A stretch of DNA of 6,157 nucleotides, taken from NCBI GenBank assembly GCA_049282355.1, contig JBAPTW010000291.1, forward strand, positions 1 to 6,157, in the 5' to 3' direction. The notes under the pieces are model-generated. The model did not search any database, had not been told where the DNA came from, and worked only from the letters and a program-made list of their open reading frames with translations. The position numbers and the translations under genes were made by a program. Positions 1 to 5,529 of the stretch are shown in pieces; position 1 is the stretch's first letter; every line of letters begins with the position of its first letter. The DNA comes from JAGTVB01 sp049282355 (GTDB lineage: Bacteria; Pseudomonadota; Gammaproteobacteria; HK1).

Positions 1-235
1 TCTCAAACGAGAAGGACCCATCGATGAGAAAACGGCTCAGCTCATCCAGCTCGCGGCAGCCGCCGCCATCCATTCCGAAGGGGCTGTTCATAGCCACACG
101 AGAAGAGCCCTTGAGGCGGGCGCGAAACCCGAAGAGATTCGCCATGCTTTGATTCTTCTCACCAGCACCATCGGCTTTCCCACCATGGTGGCTGCCATGA
201 GCTGGGCGGATACTATTCTCGACGCTGACGCTTGA
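1..235 (+). CDS. Carboxymuconolactone decarboxylase (AhpD-like) family protein, 3' end
   Basis: This is the last 77 codons of a gene that begins left of the window; the frame is open from base 2 and stops at TGA 233-235. The visible part fits the helical core of the carboxymuconolactone decarboxylase/AhpD-like fold. It has an alanine-rich helix, then EGAVHSHTRRALEAGAKPEE (visible residues 26-45), then a hydrophobic helix and a TIGFP...AMSWAD ending. True AhpD proteins use a CxxC pair at the start of the helix that here carries E26, H30 and H32. This copy has no cysteine at all, so thiol-peroxidase-type chemistry is unlikely and an E-x3-H-x-H arrangement remains. Substrate and role cannot be told. 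The gene converges on the hydrogenase operon with a 25-bp gap to the hoxW stop, so it belongs to a different transcript. The family call is fairly firm, the function unknown. Confidence 0.75.
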   Translation, partial: LKREGPIDEKTAQLIQLAAAAAIHSEGAVHSHTRRALEAGAKPEEIRHALILLTSTIGFPTMVAAMSWADTILDADA

Positions 236-266
236 ACTGCCCCGTCCACCAGGCCAGCACTCAAGC
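230..266. terminator. Weak possible terminator hairpin between convergent genes
   Basis: A 6-bp inverted repeat, GCTTGA at 230-235 and TCAAGC at 261-266, spans the gap between the plus-strand gene and hoxW. The two stop codons lie inside the two arms. A further CTG/CAG pair (237-239 and 255-257) could extend the stem across mismatches. On the plus strand a TTTT run follows about 6 bases after the right arm; no T-run follows in the minus direction. The stem is short and the loop long, so this is only a candidate. Confidence 0.2.
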
Positions 267-749
267 TGAATTTTCATCGGTCTGCATTTCCCACAGGACC
301 GCGTCCGGCGCGCGACACAAATGGACCACAAATGGGTAGGCGGCACCTAGATGCCGCTCGGCCTGTTCGCTGAGAGGGGCATCCAGCTCGAAGCTCTTTC
401 CCCGAATCGCCAGCTGATAGGCGGGTGGCGCCGAACGGCTGCTGATCGTCTCGTAAACCTGCAGCAGCGCCGTCGGGCTCATGGCGTGAGAAGTGTAGCT
501 CACATCGCGCTGCGCGTGAAGCCGACGAAAAGAATAAGGCGCACGGCCGGCGATGCTCGCATCCACAAACAGGGCGAGGTCTTGATCAACAAGATCAAGG
601 GCGTGCTCGATCTGCAGTTGAATTGCCTCGACCAGCCGACAGCACGCAAGTGCGTCTTGTCTCTGGGATTGCCTCGCCAATCGCTGCAGCAACGCCAGGC
701 CCAAGGCATCGTCGCCGCGACCTGGATTGCCGAAGCCGAAAATCACCAT
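261..749 (-). CDS. hoxW: HoxW, maturation endopeptidase for the HoxH large subunit
   Basis: This is a nickel-dependent processing protease of the HybD/HycI/HoxW family. It checks for inserted nickel and then cuts the C-terminal peptide from the hydrogenase large subunit in the cytoplasm. The 162-residue protein opens with MVIFGFGNPGRGDDALG, the family's N-terminal signature. The metal-binding residues by comparison with HybD would be D14 (second Asp of GDDALG), D63 (in LFVDASIAG) and H88 (in YTSHAMSP). I chose ATG 749-747 because it puts the signature at the very N-terminus, follows the hoxH stop by 19 bp and has a GGGGTG sequence five bases upstream. An upstream ATG at 803 would add 18 poorly conserved residues and overlap hoxH by 35 bp. 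It is the last gene of the operon, next to its substrate gene. The pairing with HoxH is inferred from position. Confidence 0.92.
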   Translation of the reverse strand: MVIFGFGNPGRGDDALGLALLQRLARQSQRQDALACCRLVEAIQLQIEHALDLVDQDLALFVDASIAGRAPYSFRRLHAQRDVSYTSHAMSPTALLQVYETISSRSAPPAYQLAIRGKSFELDAPLSEQAERHLGAAYPFVVHLCRAPDAVLWEMQTDENSA

Positions 750-768
750 TCGAGCACCCCGCCTCAGC

Positions 769-2253
769 TTATTTGCTCTGTTGGGGATTGGCGCTTTTGG
801 CAATGCGATCGATCACTCGGCCCGCGGCATCCACCAGCTCCAGCTGCAAGGGCATTTTCCCCAACGCGTGGGTCGCGCAAGAAAGACAGGGATCGTAAGC
901 GCGGATAGCCACCTCGATCCGATTCAGCAGTGGCTCCGTCAGCGTCATGCCATCGAGATAACGAGCGGCCACCTGGCGTATGGCCTCGTTCATGGCCTGA
1001 TTGTTGTGGGTTGTGGCGACGATGAGATTAGCCCGCTCCACTAACCCATTTTCTCTCACCTGATAGTGATGAATCAGCGTCCCTCGAGGTGCCTCGATTA
1101 CGCCGATCCCTTGTTGGCGCCGCTCTCCGCTGGTTCGGAGATCCGTGCCCAGAATGTCCGCATCCAGCAACAGCGCTTCGATCCCTTCAGCCGCATGTAG
1201 GAGCTCCACCATGCGTGCCCAATGGTAAGCGAGGCTCGGCTGCACTGGCCGGCCGTCACCGAAGGCGACAAACTCGCGACGCTCCGCTTCCGCCAGCGGC
1301 GTGCCAATAAAATCGCAGTTATTGAGTCTCGCCAACGGCCCCACACGATACCAGCCATCGGCCGTACCGAGCTTGGTGAGAAAAGGAAACTTCATATAGG
1401 TCCAGGGTTTAACCTGCTCGCGGATGACATCGGCATAGCGATGTGCCGGCAGCTGATCGAATAGCATCCGGCCTTCCTCATCCCGCGCGCGCAGTACCCC
1501 GTCATAGAGCTCCAGCGCACCGTCTTCCCGCACCAGGCTCAACCACTTGGAACGGATGGCCGCAAACTCATTGAAATAGTCAGCCTGGCTCCGATAGAGG
1601 CGCTTGATCAGTGCCACGGCCTCGCGGGCCCAGGTAATGACCTGTCCCACGTCGCGCAACAACGCATCGCGGTCTGCCATCGCAAGGGGTTTATTCATGC
1701 CTCCCGGTACTGCGGCAATGCCATGGATACGCTTACCGGCGATGGCGGCAATCACCTGCTGACCGAATTTGCGCAATTTCACGCCTTGTAAAGCAATATC
1801 TGATCGATCGGCGATTAGCCCGAGCAGATTGCGGTGGCTCACGGCATCGTCAAAGCCGAACAGCAGGTCCGGCGATGCCAAGTGGAAAAAATGCAGTGCA
1901 TGCGATTGCAGGATTTGGCCACGGTGCAGCAAACGCCGAAGCTTCTCGGCGGTAGGTGTGAGCTCGGTAACGCCCACCAAGCTATCGACCGCTTTGGCGG
2001 CGGCCAAATGATGGCTCACCGGGCAGATTCCGCACAGACGTTGCACCACCACGGGAAGCTCCCAATAAGGGCGCCCCTGTATAAATTTCTCGAAACCGCG
2101 AAACTCGACGATATGCAGCCGGGCCTGGCGTACATGGTTGGCTTCGTCGAGCAGCAGTGTCACCTTGCCGTGGCCTTCCACGCGCGTCACCGGCTCGATG
2201 ACCACACGCCTTAGCAGGTGGGGATGGGCAGCGCTCTCAAGCTGACGACTCAT
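769..2253 (-). CDS. hoxH: HoxH, large catalytic subunit of NAD-reducing [NiFe]-hydrogenase
   Basis: The 494-residue precursor holds the NiFe(CN)2CO centre that splits or forms H2. The N-terminal motif region has RVEGHGK (residues 24-30) and RLCGICPVSHHLAAAKAVD (72-90), giving nickel ligands C74 and C77. The C-terminal motif is DPCLSCATH (454-462), giving C456 and C459. These are the standard HoxH signatures of group 3d enzymes, and EAPRG (387-391) carries the conserved Arg near the active site. Family knowledge places HoxW cleavage after H462, which would release a 32-residue peptide. ATG 2253-2251 was chosen because it precedes RVEGHG at the usual distance and has a good GAGG ribosome site (2262-2259) five bases upstream. 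The frame stays open to an ATG at 2430, but that stretch overlaps hoxY and has no family resemblance. All four Ni-binding cysteines are present, so the subunit looks active. Confidence 0.97.
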   Translation of the reverse strand: MSRQLESAAHPHLLRRVVIEPVTRVEGHGKVTLLLDEANHVRQARLHIVEFRGFEKFIQGRPYWELPVVVQRLCGICPVSHHLAAAKAVDSLVGVTELTPTAEKLRRLLHRGQILQSHALHFFHLASPDLLFGFDDAVSHRNLLGLIADRSDIALQGVKLRKFGQQVIAAIAGKRIHGIAAVPGGMNKPLAMADRDALLRDVGQVITWAREAVALIKRLYRSQADYFNEFAAIRSKWLSLVREDGALELYDGVLRARDEEGRMLFDQLPAHRYADVIREQVKPWTYMKFPFLTKLGTADGWYRVGPLARLNNCDFIGTPLAEAERREFVAFGDGRPVQPSLAYHWARMVELLHAAEGIEALLLDADILGTDLRTSGERRQQGIGVIEAPRGTLIHHYQVRENGLVERANLIVATTHNNQAMNEAIRQVAARYLDGMTLTEPLLNRIEVAIRAYDPCLSCATHALGKMPLQLELVDAAGRVIDRIAKSANPQQSK

Positions 2254-2327
2254 GGTTGCCTCGTGGCAGCCTCTTGAGCTGACGAGCCGCGTAACGCCGC
2301 TATGACAAGCGCAGTCGTTTGTGACAT
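2250..2327 (-). CDS. Possible 25-residue leader ORF coupled to hoxH
   Basis: The 80-bp gap between hoxY and hoxH contains an ATG-started frame of 25 codons (MSQTTALVIAALRGSSAQEA then ATRQP) whose TGA overlaps the hoxH start in an ATGA arrangement. The start lies 6 bases after the hoxY stop and has only a weak AAGAAG purine run close by. Ribosomes ending here could re-initiate at hoxH. The peptide resembles nothing I recognise, and hoxH has a good ribosome site of its own, so the frame may be chance. Confidence 0.25.
   Translation of the reverse strand: MSQTTALVIAALRGSSAQEAATRQP
2259..2262 (-). promoter_or_regulatory. Ribosome binding site of hoxH (GAGG)
   Basis: GAGG on the minus strand lies five bases before ATG 2253. 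This supports the internal start of hoxH rather than the longer open frame reaching to 2430. Confidence 0.6.
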
Positions 2328-2333
2328 GGCTTC

Positions 2334-2873
2334 TTAGTCGTAGTGCAGCTGGGTATAGGGCAGCACAATGGGCTTTCCGGCGAGAAAATGGCTCAGAAAG
2401 GTCCAGATGGCCTCTGCCGAAGGTGGACATCCCGGCAAGAAATAATCGATTTTCACCACCTCGTGCACCGGATGGACCTTATCCAGGAGCAGCGGAATCT
2501 CCGGATCGTTGGGGATCATGGGGTTTTCCACGCCCATGCCTTTGAAATAGGATTCCTCCAGACATTCCCGCAGGTCGAACTGATTGCGCATGGCCGGTAC
2601 GCCACCGGTTATCGCGCAGGCGCCGACCGCCACCAGGCACTTGCATTTCTCGCGAAACATTTGCAGCACCTCGATGTTCTCCGCGTTGGCCACCCCGCCC
2701 TCGATAAAACCGAGGTCACACTCGCCCATGACTTTGATGTCGGTCAGGGGTGTGCGATCCAACGTGACCCACTTGCTCAGATCGAGGATCCGCTCATCGA
2801 TGTCGAGCAACGACATATGACAGCCAAAACACCCGGCAAGGGAGGCGGTGGCGACCCGCGCCCGGCTATCCAT
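2334..2873 (-). CDS. hoxY: HoxY, small subunit of NAD-reducing [NiFe]-hydrogenase
   Basis: This 179-residue subunit carries the proximal [4Fe-4S] cluster that takes electrons from the NiFe site in HoxH and passes them to HoxU. The ligands by family comparison are C15 and C18 (in LAGCFGCHMS), C86 (in VAVGACAITGG) and C149 (in FLPGCPPSAEAIW). The short length with a single cluster, and no signal peptide or extra C-terminal clusters, is typical of cytoplasmic HoxY and unlike the periplasmic uptake enzymes. ATG 2873-2871 overlaps the end of hoxU by 8 bp, which suggests translational coupling, and an AAGG sequence lies nine bases upstream. The frame is open further upstream to 3368, but that is an alternate frame of hoxU. 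An extra pair, C77 and C79 in REKCKCL, has no role I can assign. The ending LPYTQLHYD resembles known HoxY C-termini. Confidence 0.96.
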   Translation of the reverse strand: MDSRARVATASLAGCFGCHMSLLDIDERILDLSKWVTLDRTPLTDIKVMGECDLGFIEGGVANAENIEVLQMFREKCKCLVAVGACAITGGVPAMRNQFDLRECLEESYFKGMGVENPMIPNDPEIPLLLDKVHPVHEVVKIDYFLPGCPPSAEAIWTFLSHFLAGKPIVLPYTQLHYD

Positions 2874-3594
2874 CAGGGCTCGCCTTGGCGGCCCTGGCCT
2901 CTCGAGCAGCGACGCCGTCGATGGCCTGACGATCGTAGCGCCGTTCGCCGATGGGGATTTCAAACCCGCGGCCCTTGAGCAAGATAGCACCGACGGGACA
3001 GACCTTGGCAGCCTTGTCATTGATGTCAAAAGCAGTATCGGCCAGCCTGCCCGTTGGCGAGTTAACCACGAGGTGCGCACCGATGCCGCGACCGCTGATG
3101 GCAAAGATGTTTTTACCATCCACATCTCGGCTGGCGCGCACACAAAGGCCGCACAAAATGCAGCGGTTGAAATCGATGAGGGCTTGGATGTGGGAGGCAT
3201 CGACCGGACGACGCGGATAGAAGTGCGTGAAATGCGGGGCCAGCATCCCGGTGTAGTAGGCCAGCGCCTGCAGCTCGCAGGCGCCGCTTGCCTCACAAGT
3301 CGGGCACACGTGATTGCCCTCCACGAAAAGCATCTGCAACAGGGTCCGCCGATACCGATTGAGCTCATCGGTTGCGCTTTCGACCGCCTGTCCGGGCGCG
3401 GCCGGGGTAATGCACGCCGCCTGATAGCGTCCGTTCACGGATACCGTGCACACACGGCAGTTGCCCTCGGGCGCCAAATCGGGGTGGTGGCAAAGATGGG
3501 GCACGTAAACGCCGCTTGCCAGGGCCGCATCCATGATGGTCTGCCCAGCCATAAATGGCAGGCGTTTTCCGTCGAGGGTAAGATTGTCCTGCAC
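2866..3594 (-). CDS. hoxU: HoxU, iron-sulfur electron-transfer subunit of the diaphorase module
   Basis: The 242-residue protein matches the N-terminal part of NuoG and links HoxY to HoxF. A plant-type [2Fe-2S] site is visible at C35, C46, C49 and C61. It is followed by a His-Cys [4Fe-4S] site, GNHVCPTCEASGACELQ, with H95, C97, C100 and C106. A further [4Fe-4S] site lies at C145, C148 and C151 (NRCILCGLCVRASRDVDGKN) with C199 in VCPVGAI. The length fits HoxU, which lacks the catalytic-like remainder of NuoG. The start is GTG at 3594-3592: an in-frame stop lies only 12 bases upstream, so no longer form is possible, and the sequence begins like other HoxU proteins. An AGAGGTG run overlapping the hoxF stop (3613-3607) could serve as a somewhat distant ribosome site. 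The gap to hoxF is 17 bp and the end overlaps hoxY by 8 bp. Confidence 0.96.
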   Translation of the reverse strand: MQDNLTLDGKRLPFMAGQTIMDAALASGVYVPHLCHHPDLAPEGNCRVCTVSVNGRYQAACITPAAPGQAVESATDELNRYRRTLLQMLFVEGNHVCPTCEASGACELQALAYYTGMLAPHFTHFYPRRPVDASHIQALIDFNRCILCGLCVRASRDVDGKNIFAISGRGIGAHLVVNSPTGRLADTAFDINDKAAKVCPVGAILLKGRGFEIPIGERRYDRQAIDGVAAREARAAKASPDG

Positions 3595-3611
3595 CGCCCT
3601 ATTCTACACCT

Positions 3612-5411
3612 CTACAGATGCGCCTCCCGATCATCTCGACCGGTCAGCTGCCGGGCCGGCGCCAACGCCCCATCGAGATCGAACGCCGGCTCGAAGGCCG
3701 CCACTTGAAGCCGATCCCGCCACACCTCGGGGAACTTCTCCAGGGTATCCAATACGGCATTGGGGGCCGTGTGACCGAGACCACAGTGGCTTGTCTGCTG
3801 CACGACATGCGCCAGCCGTCGGATTTCCTCCAGATCCAGCTCGGAGCCGTGGCCCCGATAGACCTTGTCGACCAAGTCCTTGATCAGCGACGTCCCCACC
3901 CGACAGGGGACACAGAAGCCGCAGCTTTCATGGACGAAGAAGCGCGCGAAATGGCGCACCACCGCCATGAGATCCCGCTCACCGCCAAACACCATAAAGG
4001 CGCCGCCGGTCGCCAAATCCTCGAATGCTAACCGTCGGTTGAATTCACGTGGCGGCACGCAATGACCAGCAGCCCCGGCAATCTGCACCGCCTGTGCCCC
4101 CGCAGCGCCGCAATCGGCGAGTACCTCGGTCACCGTGGTGCCAAACGGATATTCATAAATCCCAGGACGGGCGCAGTCTCCAGAGACACTGAGAAGCTTG
4201 GTACCGGGGGAGTCCGCCGTTCCACACTGGCGAAACCAATCGGGACCGTGCACCGCGATTTGTGCTGCTTGAGCAAAGGTCTCGACGTTATTCACCACCG
4301 TGGGACACTGCCGGTAACCGTGGGTAACGGGAAAGGGAGGACGCTTACGTGGCACGCCGCGCTTGCCCTCCAGCGATTCGAGAAGCGCAGACTCCTCGCC
4401 ACAGATGTAAGCGCCGGCTCCTACATGAATATCGATATCGAAATCAAAGCCGGGCGTCCCCAAGATGTCATTACCGAGCAACCCAGCGCGCCGGCGCTGC
4501 GCGAGCGTGTGCTCCAGGCCATTCAGGAGACACAGGTACTCGCCACGTAGGTAAAGAAAGCCCTGTCTCGCTCCGATCACCCGCGCACACAGCGTCATGC
4601 CCTCAAAGACCAGATCGCCGTAGCGCTGCAGCAACAGCCGGTCTTTGAAGGTGCCGGGCTCTCCCTCATCGGCATTGCAAACCACGATCCGCCCTTCGGC
4701 AGCAGCCGCTGCACTGGCCTGCCATTTGCGCGCGATGGCGTAACCGGCACCGCCGAGACCTCGCAAACCCGAGCGCTTGAGCGCATCCAAAATGACGCTA
4801 GCGCCGAGTTCGATTGCCTTGCGTAGCGCCGCTCCCGCTGGCAAAGTGGTGTTGAGTAGCCGATCGGCGCGCCGCAAGCCTGCATCGATGTGCAACCAGG
4901 CCGGCGGCCACTCTGAGAGCGGCACGCGCCGCTCGATCATCTGCGCCAGCGAGTCGATGCGCTCCTGACTCAGATCGGGCATGGCGTAGCCATTCACGAG
5001 AAGCGCCGGCCCCTGATCACAGAGGCCGGTACAGGAGGTAGAAGCGACGCTCACGTGGCCATCGGGCCGGGTCGTGCCGAACTGGACGTCCAGTCGCCGG
5101 CAAAGCGCCTCTGTGAGCCGGCTGCCACCACGAAATTCGTCGACGATGCAGTCACTGACCAGCAGATCGTACTCGCCCCGGGGCTTATCGTATAAAAAGG
5201 TATAGAAATCGATGACGCCCTTGACTTGGGTCAACGGAAGCCAAAGACCAGTGGCTACGGCGCGAACAGCCTCCTGCGGGATATGAGTGAAAACTGCCTG
5301 TACCTCCCGCAAGATCTGCAGCAGATTTCTCGGCTCGGCGCGATGACGCGCGATGATCTCATGCACCACGCCCAATACGGCGCCGTGCTGGGGATGGATG
5401 CGACCACTCAT
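3612..5411 (-). CDS. hoxF: HoxF, NAD(H)- and FMN-binding diaphorase subunit (NuoE-NuoF fusion)
   Basis: This 599-residue flavoprotein exchanges electrons between the iron-sulfur chain of HoxU and NAD(H). Residues 1 to about 160 are NuoE-like (thioredoxin-fold type) and the rest is NuoF-like, the usual HoxF fusion. In the NuoF-like part one sees a glycine-rich loop GLRGLGGAGYAIARKW (215-230), CNADEGEPGTFKDR (245-258) for FMN, GAGAYICGEESALLES (331-346), and the [4Fe-4S] site ESCGFCVPCRVG with C497, C500, C503 and later C543. In the NuoE-like part only C127 and C131 (TSCTGLCDQGP) sit at canonical places; the first pair is missing, with C88 out of register. ATG 5411 has no clear ribosome site, but no other start is in frame just upstream and the N-terminus fits the family. 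It opens the hox structural genes, 118 bp after hypF. Confidence 0.96.
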   Translation of the reverse strand: MSGRIHPQHGAVLGVVHEIIARHRAEPRNLLQILREVQAVFTHIPQEAVRAVATGLWLPLTQVKGVIDFYTFLYDKPRGEYDLLVSDCIVDEFRGGSRLTEALCRRLDVQFGTTRPDGHVSVASTSCTGLCDQGPALLVNGYAMPDLSQERIDSLAQMIERRVPLSEWPPAWLHIDAGLRRADRLLNTTLPAGAALRKAIELGASVILDALKRSGLRGLGGAGYAIARKWQASAAAAAEGRIVVCNADEGEPGTFKDRLLLQRYGDLVFEGMTLCARVIGARQGFLYLRGEYLCLLNGLEHTLAQRRRAGLLGNDILGTPGFDFDIDIHVGAGAYICGEESALLESLEGKRGVPRKRPPFPVTHGYRQCPTVVNNVETFAQAAQIAVHGPDWFRQCGTADSPGTKLLSVSGDCARPGIYEYPFGTTVTEVLADCGAAGAQAVQIAGAAGHCVPPREFNRRLAFEDLATGGAFMVFGGERDLMAVVRHFARFFVHESCGFCVPCRVGTSLIKDLVDKVYRGHGSELDLEEIRRLAHVVQQTSHCGLGHTAPNAVLDTLEKFPEVWRDRLQVAAFEPAFDLDGALAPARQLTGRDDREAHL

Positions 5412-5419
5412 GGCGCTAT

Positions 5420-5480
5420 GAAGCAGTGATCCAAGTGCCGCGAAGCACCGGCCGGCAGCGCGACCATAAAGAGAAGCACT
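5420..5480 (-). repeat. Three short TGCTTC repeats in the hoxF leader
   Basis: TGCTTC occurs three times on the minus strand in the spacer before hoxF. Two copies share GTGCTTC (5479-5473 and 5448-5442), and a third reads CTGCTTC (5426-5420). Starts are 31 and 22 bases apart. The middle copy can form a hairpin with GCACT at 5438-5434. The first copy's AGTGC (5480-5476) could pair with the same GCACT, giving two competing folds. These could be regulator sites or a leader structure, or chance in a short spacer. Confidence 0.3.
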
Positions 5481-5490
5481 CGCCGCTCAA
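5463..5490 (-). promoter_or_regulatory. Candidate sigma-70-type promoter of hoxF
   Basis: In the 118-bp hypF-hoxF spacer the minus strand has TTGAGC (5490-5485), a 16-bp gap and TATGGT (5468-5463), each matching four of six consensus bases. Transcription would start near 5456 and leave a leader of about 45 bases. No terminator is visible after hypF, so read-through from hypF is equally possible. Confidence 0.25.
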
Positions 5491-5529
5491 GTCCCATCAA
5501 AATCTCTGTCTTCCTTTTTACTTAGGTAC

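Noticed and set aside
351..908. Plus-strand frame of 185 codons across hoxW and the end of hoxH
   Set aside because: Its composition is low in recognisable protein pattern and both opposing genes carry diagnostic hydrogenase motifs.
2254..2430. Possible 59-residue N-terminal extension of HoxH starting at ATG 2430
   Set aside because: It would overlap the end of hoxY by 97 bases, resembles no HoxH N-terminus, and the ATG at 2253 has a good ribosome site.
2874..3368. Possible N-terminal extension of HoxY to 3368
   Set aside because: This stretch is an alternate frame of hoxU; HoxY proteins start just before the LAGCFGC motif, as ATG 2873 does.
2848..3708. Plus-strand open frame of 286 codons opposite hoxU and the end of hoxF
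   Set aside because: It lies opposite clearly recognised HoxU and HoxF coding sequence, has no recognisable motif, and long antisense frames are common in GC-rich genes.
3618..4550. Plus-strand frames (3618-4031 and 4062-4550) opposite hoxF
   Set aside because: They are shadows of hoxF codons, show no family resemblance, and are shorter than the conserved gene they oppose.
3612..5411. HoxF suspected as an artificial fusion or frameshift of separate hoxE and hoxF genes
   Set aside because: A NuoE-like N-terminus fused to a NuoF-like domain at about 600 residues is the normal HoxF layout, and the reading frame is continuous.
5482..5495. GG-N10-GC element resembling a sigma-54 promoter before hoxF
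   Set aside because: Hox operons in R. eutropha use sigma-54, but here only the GG and GC dinucleotides fit; the -12 part reads CGGCG rather than TTGC, so the match is not above chance.
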